Part shown: positions 16,859 to 23,902 of the stretch, one piece after another
Position numbering within the stretch: position 1 is the stretch's first letter
Layout of the letters: each line of letters opens with the position of its first letter
IMG/VR virus record: IMGVR_UViG_3300037140_000074
Span: 1-43,377 of that record
DNA from: a virus
Length of the DNA: 43,377 nt
Direction: 5' to 3' (one strand)
Notes under the pieces: model-generated
What the model was told of the DNA's origin: nothing
The model's input: the letters and a program-made list of their open reading frames with translations, nothing else
Database searches by the model: none
Translations under genes and position numbers: made by a program

Positions 16859-17176
16859 ATGGCAGCAGCAACTTACGTGCAGTTACAGCAAATCGCAAAC
16901 GATGCAAATTTTAGGGGCAGGGCTCAAGTAGCGTTCAAAACAAATGCTATGTTTGTAATGAACAATAATAATCCTACAGGATCGTTATTGGCTTACTGTA
17001 ATCAGATCATAGCGGGACAAGTGGACGGTTATAATTTAGCCTTATCAGTACTTACCGCAGGGGCTGTAGTGGCAGTAGCTGTTCCAGATGGCGTAGGGTG
17101 CCTATCCGTAAGCGATGCTTTAATAATAGGCGCGGTTCAAACTAACTTTAATGCGATGGCAGGAATAGGCGGTTAA
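16859..17176 (+). CDS. Small hypothetical protein, tail-accessory island
   Basis: 105 residues with AAGGAG 9 bases before the ATG and a TAATG overlap with the next reading frame. The N-terminal half is helical (TYVQLQQIANDANFRGRAQVAF) and the middle is hydrophobic (LSVLTAGAVVAVAVPDGVG). It resembles short proteins found beside tail genes of other phages, often in tandem with the family of the following broken gene. No catalytic motif is visible. Confidence 0.55.
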   Translation: MAAATYVQLQQIANDANFRGRAQVAFKTNAMFVMNNNNPTGSLLAYCNQIIAGQVDGYNLALSVLTAGAVVAVAVPDGVGCLSVSDALIIGAVQTNFNAMAGIGG

Positions 17177-17387
17177 TGATTAACCTCCAGGCCGCAGATG
17201 TTGCAAAAGCTACTAACTCAAGCATTGTTCCGGTTGCAATTGCTTCTTACACTGTTGGTGCGGCTGATGGCACTTTCATTGTTTCTGGCAACGTAAATTT
17301 AACCGCTGTTACTACTGCCAGCTTTACGTTGGCACATTTACTAGTGTCACTTATAATGCTGAAGGTTATATAACCCAAATAGGTTAA
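17176..17387 (+). pseudogene. Internally deleted, frameshifted small phage protein gene
   Basis: The frame from 17176 begins like a common phage family (VPVAIASYTVGAADGTFIVSGNVNLTAVTTASFTL). It then runs out of sense (HLLVSLIMLKVI) and stops at 17373. Reading from about 17331 in the +1 frame gives GTFTSVTYNAEGYITQIG and a stop at 17387, which is how I remember the end of the same family. The middle of the protein, roughly 40-45 residues with the second beta half, is missing. The simplest reading is an internal deletion of a length not divisible by three. Truncated expression from 17176 is still possible. Confidence 0.6.
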
Positions 17388-17491
17388 GGGCAATGTCCTG
17401 CACAAGTAAAACTATAAATCCAAGCAATAAAACTAACGGCAGCAAGAAGGGCTATAAGATCCCAGTTTGAATAATCTTCAATGTTTTTCAT
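17384..17491 (-). CDS. 35-residue single-pass membrane protein
   Basis: The ATG at 17491 overlaps the RuvC stop as ATGA, the junction style used throughout this operon. The product begins MKNIEDYSNWD and has one hydrophobic helix (LIALLAAVSFIAWIYSF), ending TCAGHCP with two Cys. It is the last gene of the minus-strand early operon and ends inside the broken plus-strand gene. Small size, coupled start and clean topology support a real gene. The function is unknown. Confidence 0.65.
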   Translation of the reverse strand: MKNIEDYSNWDLIALLAAVSFIAWIYSFTCAGHCP

Positions 17492-17916
17492 ATGGTTGTT
17501 GTGTATCCAATTAAAACCGCATCAAAAATATCGCCTTTAACTTCAGATAGTTGTGGAAATAATTGCAAAGCTAATACTTCACTAGCTGCTTTTTCTTTGC
17601 GTAGTAAGCCTAATTTCTTCTGCCAATCTTGCGGTCTTACTAAAGTAAAAGGATAGCCCATTGTTTTTACAGTTGTTTGAACGGCTTCTATATTACGGCC
17701 AAACGTATGCATGGATTTAACACCCTGGCCAGAGAATGAATGGACATCTTCAACGACGATTAATCTCGGTTGAAGCCGCCACAATCTATAAGCCAATACA
17801 TCCCGCCATTCAACATTGTATTTAAAAGAAAATACACTGTGGAATTTATCATCAGCAAAAATTGCACAAGCACCATTGGCACCTGGATCTATACTGAATG
17901 TGTATTTAATGCTCAT
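17488..17916 (-). CDS. ruvC: RuvC-like Holliday junction resolvase
   Basis: 142 residues with the RNase H-fold resolvase signature: IDPG at Asp10, VVED at Glu56, and the C-terminal GDIFDAVLIG with Asp129 and Asp132. These four acidic residues bind the two metal ions that cut four-way junctions. The middle has a Lys/Arg-rich RPQDWQKKLGLLRKEKAAS, as in phage RuvC proteins. It probably resolves recombination or branched replication intermediates before packaging. It lies downstream of the DNA polymerase in the same operon and is overlapped by small genes on both sides. Confidence 0.88.
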   Translation of the reverse strand: MSIKYTFSIDPGANGACAIFADDKFHSVFSFKYNVEWRDVLAYRLWRLQPRLIVVEDVHSFSGQGVKSMHTFGRNIEAVQTTVKTMGYPFTLVRPQDWQKKLGLLRKEKAASEVLALQLFPQLSEVKGDIFDAVLIGYTTTI

Positions 17917-18064
17917 TTATTTCAAGTTCCACAACGGAAGGTGTAACAACAACCACTGTAGTTTCTATAGGAGATTCAATAAATTTTGGTAGCTCGACTT
18001 GATGCTTTTCGTAGTGTTTGTAATCCCAAGCTATTTTTCTCACTAGTTCTAAATTACTACTCAT
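17906..18064 (-). CDS. 52-residue hypothetical protein between polymerase and resolvase
   Basis: The ATG at 18064 overlaps the polymerase stop (ATGA), and the stop at 17906 lies inside the start of the resolvase gene, an 11-base overlap. The product starts MSSNLELVRKIAWDYKHYEK and has a beta-prone valine-rich stretch (ETTVVVVTPSVVELEI). It fills what would otherwise be a 144-base gap in a gapless operon. I do not recognise it. Confidence 0.65.
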   Translation of the reverse strand: MSSNLELVRKIAWDYKHYEKHQVELPKFIESPIETTVVVVTPSVVELEINEH

Positions 18065-20025
18065 TTTCCGTACCTCTTTTCACACCAATAACTAAAATCC
18101 AATGGTAACCCTTCCGCCCAGTCCGGTTTACTACATTTAGTAAACTGTTTAAGTTGTTCTAAAACTGTCTCTGCTTTACTCTCATCAACTTCCATAGTAA
18201 ATTCATCATAACAATGCATAACTACGGGTGCAATTTGTTTATGCGCTTTGCCTTTATACCAATCACTAACGTCTTGATTAATGCCTTGAGCTACATTTTC
18301 CATTAATACACCTTTCCACAGCGCTTCTGGCTGACTATGGCGATTAACATACTTGTAATTCTTACCGTCCGTTTTTACTTGGTGGTAAAACAGTTGTCGT
18401 CCTGATGGCAGCGTCAATACTCGCAAACCGCTGTTTTTTACTTCGATATTAATGATTCCTGCACTTCCTCCGTGGATAAAGGCTTGTTCAAGCGTGTCCC
18501 AATAAGCGGTAATAAGAGGGAAGTCCCGTCTGTATCGTTGTTTAAGGATATCGACTGCAAAGCCTTCTCTTTGAGATAGTGGCTTGAGTGGCTTTTTATC
18601 AATGTAGTATTTATAATTTCGTTCCGCATCTCCAATTTCCAATTCCGTGGCGTTTGAAAGGACAAGATCTGCCAAAGCAGAGAAATTGATTTTATAATTC
18701 TCCGCAACCCTTTGGCCTGCACCAATTCCGCCCGCGAAGCCAAACGCCAATACGGTAGCCTTGCTCGCAGTTCTCTCCATGACATCATTTTTAGTTATCT
18801 CCCTGCCAAAAATTGACTTCCCATAAGTACAGTATGGATCAGTTGTGGCAAATAAGTCTAAAAATTTCTGCTCTCCTGCCACCCAGCCGGTCGCTCTAGC
18901 CTCTATTTGAGCAAGGTCTACCCCAACTAGCATCTTACCTGGGGGAGCGCATATCATGCCCCGTAAAGCCCCTTTTAGCTTCTCTGCTGGTTTATCAGCA
19001 TGTAAGTAACTTGCAGGGTAAGGATTTAAACAGTGAGCATAAAAGTCAGAATTTTCTGATCTAGGTAGGTTTAAAATTTGCGGCCCGCTTCCTGTTGGTC
19101 GCCCAGTATGAGCGCCGTACCAGAAATGCATCCCATAAAGCCTGTGGTTAACTTGGTAGTCAGCCATTTTTTGGTACTTAGCTAAAGAAGTTAATCCAGT
19201 TTCTTGGCGAAGTTCAAGAACTTGACGCGCTACTGATGGTGGTAATACATTCAACATCTTAGCAATGCTGTCTGCTGTACAATCTGAAAGTTGTAAGGCG
19301 TTTCGACTATTAAACCACTCAACAATTTTTGCAGTTTGATTTACTGTAGTAACGTAACCTTCTGTTAAATATTGAATACGTCTATCATTCTGCGCTTCAA
19401 TTTCACGCTTTAATTCAATCGCGTTTTGGATTCCACACAAATCAACTGGTACACCAAGAGCATTTATTTCTGCATCCACTTCCCAGCTCCTTTGAACATC
19501 TGGTGGAAGGTCAGGAAGCTTCTGATCAATCTCTCGCATAACTGCCACATCGTTAATGCAGTAAGAATACAGCCTATTAAAATCATCAGGCGAATCTTGA
19601 GGCGTATATTTTCCACTAACAAGTTTTTGCATCACTCCTTTGCCAATAATATCTTTAAGTTTAGAACATCCTAATGCTTTGGCTGCATCATCTAACCCAG
19701 CAGGATAACCATAATAAAGACATTTAGCCATAGTGTCTGTCCATTCTGATGGTTCACTTTTCCATTTAAGAATACGCTTTAAAACTTCCATTTCAAAAGC
19801 AGCATTGTGGCTGACACTTTTTGTAGCTTGATCTACAAGCATTACAAAACCAAAAAAGCCGTCTATTTTTTGGCAGTCATCGTAAGGTATTAAACTAATA
19901 GGCCCGTCATCAATTGCATAAGCGATACAATTAATGCCAGCATGTTCATCTGATAAACAACGCACAGCACCTTGTTTTTTTAAATCACCAGGCCAATATG
20001 TTTCTATATCAAGATAAAGTTTCAT
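18061..20025 (-). CDS. DNA polymerase, family A with 3'-5' exonuclease domain
   Basis: 654 residues; the replicative polymerase. The N-terminal DEDD exonuclease shows LDIET (residues 5-9), SVSHNAAFEMEVL (71-83) and YCINDVAVMREI (155-166). Polymerase motif A is VGVDLAQIEARATG with Asp370. Motif B is RTASKATVLAFGFAGG with Arg418 and Lys422. Motif C is MHCYDEFTMEV with Asp607. Motif C of family A is usually HDE; here the His is Tyr. Family members of this length are typical of phages that also carry DUF2800, DUF2815, SNF2 and VapE proteins, as this one does. ATGA overlaps join it to the genes on both sides. Confidence 0.93.
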   Translation of the reverse strand: MKLYLDIETYWPGDLKKQGAVRCLSDEHAGINCIAYAIDDGPISLIPYDDCQKIDGFFGFVMLVDQATKSVSHNAAFEMEVLKRILKWKSEPSEWTDTMAKCLYYGYPAGLDDAAKALGCSKLKDIIGKGVMQKLVSGKYTPQDSPDDFNRLYSYCINDVAVMREIDQKLPDLPPDVQRSWEVDAEINALGVPVDLCGIQNAIELKREIEAQNDRRIQYLTEGYVTTVNQTAKIVEWFNSRNALQLSDCTADSIAKMLNVLPPSVARQVLELRQETGLTSLAKYQKMADYQVNHRLYGMHFWYGAHTGRPTGSGPQILNLPRSENSDFYAHCLNPYPASYLHADKPAEKLKGALRGMICAPPGKMLVGVDLAQIEARATGWVAGEQKFLDLFATTDPYCTYGKSIFGREITKNDVMERTASKATVLAFGFAGGIGAGQRVAENYKINFSALADLVLSNATELEIGDAERNYKYYIDKKPLKPLSQREGFAVDILKQRYRRDFPLITAYWDTLEQAFIHGGSAGIINIEVKNSGLRVLTLPSGRQLFYHQVKTDGKNYKYVNRHSQPEALWKGVLMENVAQGINQDVSDWYKGKAHKQIAPVVMHCYDEFTMEVDESKAETVLEQLKQFTKCSKPDWAEGLPLDFSYWCEKRYGK

Positions 20026-20384
20026 TTATCACCATCCGGGCTTGGCCTTGTAGTTACCCAAAATCCTTTTTTCAATGTTTGCATACGCTCATATTTTTCT
20101 TCAGTGGTATGACCGTCCCACACTTTGCCTTGATTACGTTTTAGGTGATCAAACATTGATAAATGGGAATCATGAATATGCCATGTTGCCTGACCCGTTG
20201 GTAAATATAAAAACACTATCCAACGCCAATCATCCTTCCACTCTTTATCTGCCTCTGGATGGCGTTCTAAATAAGACGGAAATATTTTACTAAGATAACA
20301 AACTAAGTGGTTACGTTCAGTATAAGCGTTATCTTTTGCTGAGCGTAATGCTTCTATTTCATGATCTTTATTTTCATATTTCAT
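20022..20384 (-). CDS. Conserved phage protein of unknown function
   Basis: 120 residues. The N-terminus is helical (HEIEALRSAKDNAYTERNHLV). The middle has WRWIVFLYLPTGQATWHIHDS and the end has WDGHTTEEKYERM, phrases I associate with a widespread phage hypothetical family encoded beside replication genes. The aromatic and His-rich core suggests a compact beta-sandwich. No catalytic site is evident. It is tied to both neighbours by ATGA overlaps. Confidence 0.65.
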   Translation of the reverse strand: MKYENKDHEIEALRSAKDNAYTERNHLVCYLSKIFPSYLERHPEADKEWKDDWRWIVFLYLPTGQATWHIHDSHLSMFDHLKRNQGKVWDGHTTEEKYERMQTLKKGFWVTTRPSPDGDK

Positions 20385-20659
20385 TCGTTAAGCATCTCCC
20401 AACATTGAGCATAGCCAGCAATATCAGCAGCAGTATCACGTTTATAACCTTGCTTACCACGGCAAATTTTTAAAGCTATCATCATTAGAATTACATCATT
20501 AGGCTCAACTATAATTTCAGGTCTACTATCATTCAGTCTTAAAACTACCGTCCACATATCAGCAATATCTTTAAAATTATATTTAGGATGCCCGTATTCT
20601 TCTCTACGCGGGCCGTTAACAAGTTTGGCTGCTTCCTCTAAGATAGTTTCTTCTTTCAT
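20381..20659 (-). CDS. DUF6378-like protein
   Basis: 92 residues matching the phage DUF6378 pattern from memory: EEAAKLVNGPRREEYGHPKYNF near the start, then EPNDVILMMIALKICRGKQG and DTAADIAGYAQCWEML. These all-alpha proteins resemble MazG-like fold members and commonly lie in replication operons. A nucleotide-related role is possible but unproven. The start overlaps the upstream stop by four bases. Confidence 0.75.
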   Translation of the reverse strand: MKEETILEEAAKLVNGPRREEYGHPKYNFKDIADMWTVVLRLNDSRPEIIVEPNDVILMMIALKICRGKQGYKRDTAADIAGYAQCWEMLNE

Positions 20660-20919
20660 GATGGCCTTATTATCTCCTTATTGTGAAATCTACTATGCGC
20701 CTGCGCCATTGCTAACATAATTTCTGCTAATCGCTTATCCCATAATCGCCGCTTCCAACAACGTTCAAACATAACTGGATAACGGCAAATACGGCAGACC
20801 ATTCTTAAACGCATCATTGATTTTTCTGGATCTACTTCAGTAAAAAAATCTTTGTACTCTCTATTAGTACGCGCATCTAACCACCGAAGGATTTTTTTAG
20901 CATCTTCAGTTGGGATCAT
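20656..20919 (-). CDS. Small hypothetical protein with a CxxC pair
   Basis: 87 residues, basic and helical, with MVCRICRYPVMFERCW at about residues 40-55. This is a CxxC plus a third Cys that might bind zinc. The rest is rich in Arg, Lys and Trp, suggesting nucleic-acid contact. Not recognised. The start overlaps the end of the next upstream gene by 14 bases. Confidence 0.55.
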   Translation of the reverse strand: MIPTEDAKKILRWLDARTNREYKDFFTEVDPEKSMMRLRMVCRICRYPVMFERCWKRRLWDKRLAEIMLAMAQAHSRFHNKEIIRPS

Positions 20920-21133
20920 CTTTTTCTAGCACCCATTTAATATCGCGTTTTAAATCGTAAATAAAAGCGCTCTTAATGTGGCGCAGCCGTTTAATTAAAA
21001 CAGATATAGCTTTTTGTTTGCGTGTCATTTCTGGAATACCAAGCCGCTTACGTATCAGTTTATTACGTGCTGCTTGTTTTTGTTCGGCAAGTTCCCACGC
21101 ATCTACCCACATTTTATCGAGAGAATTAATCAA
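20906..21133 (-). CDS. Small basic helical protein
   Basis: 75 residues with a high share of Lys and Arg (RNKLIRKRLGIPEMTRKQKAI). It begins MINSLDKMWVDAWELAEQKQ, a helical segment. It probably binds nucleic acid or a protein partner, but I recognise no family. An ATGA overlap at 21130-21133 couples it to the gene upstream. Confidence 0.55.
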   Translation of the reverse strand: MINSLDKMWVDAWELAEQKQAARNKLIRKRLGIPEMTRKQKAISVLIKRLRHIKSAFIYDLKRDIKWVLEKDDPN

Positions 21134-21429
21134 TGCATCACCCTCCCATTCTTACCGCCAAAGCTTTTAGGTATAACAATTAATGGCTTATGAGCATTTT
21201 TAGTATGTATAAACGCTTCTTTAAAAAAATCTTCTAGCATATGCTCAGGCCACTTATCATGCTTATACCAAAGCCGGACTTCAATTATCTTTGGACACCT
21301 TAGACACTCAGCTTCTAACTTGACCATTTCTTGTTCTTCGACGACTGAAAATTTCAGCTCGCTATAATCTTTGCCGATATACTTATCTAGCTCATTAAGT
21401 ACAGCTGAAATTTTCTCGTCGAAAGTCAT
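21130..21429 (-). CDS. Hypothetical protein downstream of the DUF2815 gene
   Basis: 99 residues from the ATG at 21429, which follows the DUF2815 stop by two bases. A start at 21450 would add MGCISLS and overlap that gene. The sequence has an alternating charged and hydrophobic pattern (FDEKISAVLNELDKYIGKDY) and two Cys in LEAECLRCPKIIEVRLWYK. The end is KPLIVIPKSFGGKNGRVMH. No family recognised. Confidence 0.55.
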   Translation of the reverse strand: MTFDEKISAVLNELDKYIGKDYSELKFSVVEEQEMVKLEAECLRCPKIIEVRLWYKHDKWPEHMLEDFFKEAFIHTKNAHKPLIVIPKSFGGKNGRVMH

Positions 21430-21431
21430 GC

Positions 21432-22238
21432 TTAAACTAATGCACCCCATGGATCAGCTTTAGCAGTTTGTTGAGCAAACGGACTAGGAGCTAATTCCTC
21501 GCTTGGTGCAAATGGTGCGAACACTTCATCAGGATTCGATTCACCTACTAATCGATCGCCTTCACGAACAAACAGTACGCTTTCTAGCCCTAACAAAACA
21601 CGACCGCCAGTTTTCTTATTGTCATTCCAGTAAGCCCGTCCATGAACTTTAACAATACAACCAGCCCACATTTCATGAGGTTCAACATCAATCAACATCT
21701 TAAAGTATTCATTTTCTTTAGGTACTGTTAATCCACGTAGACTCTTTTCTTGAACTATAGCTTCTATCTTAGCCATGTCTGCTGGATTATTAGGATTAGC
21801 AAACTTCTTTACTTTAGGAGCGTGAGCGGCTACGGCAGCATCATATTTTACACGTTGCGCCGGATCAGTTAATGCAGTACCTTCCATTTTTAAAAACTTA
21901 AGCGATATAATTTTGCTAAAGCCTAAAACGAATTTGCCAACAGCATATGGGTACAGTGAGTGATCGCGTCCTGGCATTTCTTCTAGCTTACGTAATCTGC
22001 CTTGTGTGCCAAATACGTATTTTTGCCAGTTAACTTTGTCATTCGTTTGTGCAACCAAAGCAACAGCTTTTGTAATCTGATCGTTTACTGTTATGGTTGG
22101 TACAATTAACTCGCATTTATAACTTTTACTGCCTGGGCTAACTTCAACATCTTGGGCTTCGCCAGGATGTAACGCTGGAAAGCTTAAAATGCCTTCAGGT
22201 GTTACAAATGATGTTTCTTCTCTGTCTAATTTTATCAT
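21432..22238 (-). CDS. DUF2815 protein, likely ssDNA-binding protein
   Basis: 268 residues. It resembles DUF2815, a phage family often likened to gp2.5-type single-stranded DNA-binding proteins. Recognisable parts are the strand SFPALHPGEAQDVEVSPGS near the start, YPYAVGKFVLGFSK, and the late KENEYFKMLIDVEPHEMWAG..KVHGRAYWNDNKKTGGRVLLGL. The C-terminal tail is acidic and disordered, Pro/Ala-rich (PDEVFAPFAPSEELAPSPF), as in SSBs that recruit partners. It is paired with DUF2800 and the family A polymerase, the usual set. The ribosome site AAAGGA lies 8-9 bases before the ATG. Confidence 0.8.
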   Translation of the reverse strand: MIKLDREETSFVTPEGILSFPALHPGEAQDVEVSPGSKSYKCELIVPTITVNDQITKAVALVAQTNDKVNWQKYVFGTQGRLRKLEEMPGRDHSLYPYAVGKFVLGFSKIISLKFLKMEGTALTDPAQRVKYDAAVAAHAPKVKKFANPNNPADMAKIEAIVQEKSLRGLTVPKENEYFKMLIDVEPHEMWAGCIVKVHGRAYWNDNKKTGGRVLLGLESVLFVREGDRLVGESNPDEVFAPFAPSEELAPSPFAQQTAKADPWGALV

Positions 22239-22253
22239 GGTTATTATCCTTTA

Positions 22254-22295
22254 TTGGTTATGTTGGTTATGTTGGTTATGTTGGTTATGTTGGTT
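22254..22295 (-). repeat. 9-bp tandem repeat before the DUF2815 gene
   Basis: Four full copies and a partial fifth of TTGGTTATG (plus strand) run from 22254 to 22295. They touch the stop codon of the DUF2800 gene and end about 15 bases before the DUF2815 ATG. On the transcribed strand the unit is CATAACCAA. The sequence is non-coding and low in structure. It might act as a translational spacer or binding array; slippage variation is likely. Confidence 0.9.
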
Positions 22296-23416
22296 TATGA
22301 AAAAACTTCCTCCAAAGTTTTAGTACCGTTTTTTGCTTGGACAAGTTTAGCACCTATATTCGGTCGCTGAACAAGTGGTGTTAAATCCAGTGCAAGTTTT
22401 TTGGCTTTGAGTAATCGTTCAAATGGAGCAGGCCCGATTAAGCTTCTTGGTGCAAATTCATCTTGCTTCAATCCTGCTTCTTTAGCTTTTGCCATGACTT
22501 CTTTGTCATCAATCCAAGCTCTATTACCTTGACCATCTTGTAATGTCCAACCAGGCACAGCAGTAATATCTTGCATCAATAAGTTTTTGGCATCTTCTTT
22601 ATTTGCTTTACACCAATCTTCTATAGCAGAGATAACAGCTAAGTTATCAGCCAATCTCTGCCCGCGTCCTGGGCCAACCTTTTCTTTATTTAGCAACCGT
22701 TCAAAGTCTCCGTTACTAGCTTCACTCAGCCACCTAATACGCTCAGGACAAGTTGACCTGACAGGACAGTATTTATCCATACAATGGTCACCAGGAGTAC
22801 GCAAATCTGGATTAGCTTCCGCTTGTGCGATAGCTTCTTTAAACATAATTGCATACTGCGCTAATTCGCATAATGTTAACGTCCACCTACGAACATGAAC
22901 TTCATACGGTGCTTCTGTATCCGGCTGTAAGATAATCAAATGGACATTGTTTAGCGTGGCAGCAATAAAAGGATCTAATCCATTTAAGTAGCTACAAGCA
23001 TAAAATAACATCTGAATGTTTTTCTCAGCCATTACTTGATTGAAACCAGTTTTGGTATCTGCAATAAACAAATCGCCAAAAACTTTAAAAGCACCATAAT
23101 CTAGCTTACCGCCAGCATTATGCCCAAACATAACTTTCTTTTCTACTTCAATGTCATCTTGAGTAAAGCCGTGTTCGGCTGCTACTTCAAGGAGTGTAGT
23201 TAATACACCTTGTGCGATAAGCTCTTCTGTATCTTGTAAGTAATTAGTATCTTTGGCATTTTTGAAGAGCGCTTCGATTCGCTCATGTATTCTTGTACCT
23301 CTTTCTGCCGCCGCAGAACCGGGTATTTCGCCAAGCTCGGATCGTGCTTTAGCACTTCCTGGGCAAAGCGAAGTAAGTTCGATTGTTGATCCGCTGTATT
23401 TTTCATGCTTGCTCAT
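22295..23416 (-). CDS. DUF2800 protein: Cas4/RecB-like PD-(D/E)XK nuclease
   Basis: 373 residues. The nuclease core is GKLDYG (Asp106), IADTKTG (Asp120, Lys122) and NIQMLFYACSY (Gln135). His44 lies in the early helix TRIHERIEAL. Four cysteines, Cys18 and the cluster DHCMDKYCPVRSTC (Cys212, 217, 223), match the iron-sulfur arrangement of Cas4 and AddB-type nucleases. It probably trims DNA ends for recombination or degrades host DNA, together with the DUF2815 protein. The ribosome site is AGAGGATCAA just before the ATG, a form shared with several early genes here. Confidence 0.87.
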   Translation of the reverse strand: MSKHEKYSGSTIELTSLCPGSAKARSELGEIPGSAAAERGTRIHERIEALFKNAKDTNYLQDTEELIAQGVLTTLLEVAAEHGFTQDDIEVEKKVMFGHNAGGKLDYGAFKVFGDLFIADTKTGFNQVMAEKNIQMLFYACSYLNGLDPFIAATLNNVHLIILQPDTEAPYEVHVRRWTLTLCELAQYAIMFKEAIAQAEANPDLRTPGDHCMDKYCPVRSTCPERIRWLSEASNGDFERLLNKEKVGPGRGQRLADNLAVISAIEDWCKANKEDAKNLLMQDITAVPGWTLQDGQGNRAWIDDKEVMAKAKEAGLKQDEFAPRSLIGPAPFERLLKAKKLALDLTPLVQRPNIGAKLVQAKNGTKTLEEVFS

Positions 23417-23516
23417 TTGATCCTCTTTAATTATAAAATATTGGAAGGGGTTCTGTTTATCGTCTATTCCACCCCTCGCCCTAAGTTAGACGTTTTTTCT
23501 AGACCAACTAGAAACT

Positions 23517-23798
23517 TTATAAAACTGATTCACCTTCATCTTCCACTTCGTCGCCATCGTCAGCATCGGTGTCGTCAATATCTTCTTGTTCTGCTTCGGT
23601 ATCAGCTAAAACCGGATCTTTAATTAACTTACAAAGCTGCTCTGTGATAGTTTCCAAATGCATACCAATACGCTGTAATCCCTGATCAAGTGTTAAAACG
23701 AACACTTCCGTTACCGGTTTAGTTTTTACTTTAACCACTGCTTTGCTTTTTACTTTAGGCTTCACTTTGGCTTTTACTTTCGTTTTTGCTTTTACCAT
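23517..23798 (-). CDS. Lys-rich/acidic two-part protein, paralog of the SNF2 C-terminal segment
   Basis: 93 residues in three parts: a Lys/Val repeat arm (MVKAKTKVKAKVKPKVKSK), a central helix (TLDQGLQRIGMHLETITEQL), and a very acidic tail (QEDIDDTDADDGDEVEDEGE). The central helix aligns with IEENIERIALNMELLLRALM inside the SNF2 gene, and both begin M-x-KAKT. The basic arm could touch DNA and the acidic tail could mimic it. AGAGGA is 8 bases before the ATG. The function is unknown. Confidence 0.65.
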   Translation of the reverse strand: MVKAKTKVKAKVKPKVKSKAVVKVKTKPVTEVFVLTLDQGLQRIGMHLETITEQLCKLIKDPVLADTEAEQEDIDDTDADDGDEVEDEGESVL

Positions 23799-23902
23799 TT
23801 AAATATTCCTCTATTGATTGTTGATTAATACCGGCTGCTTTGCAGCTATTGCAACAACAGCAACCGGCATGATTATACGGATTGTCTGCGTAAGCTAGTG
23901 CT

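Noticed and set aside
18438-18788. Minus-strand frame of 116 residues within the polymerase gene
   Set aside because: It is a shifted shadow of the polymerase, whose catalytic motifs are intact in the main frame.
23430-23435. TATAAT (minus strand) as a promoter for the DUF2800 gene
   Set aside because: No -35-like hexamer at 16-18 bases, and the -10 would lie only 13 bases before the start codon.
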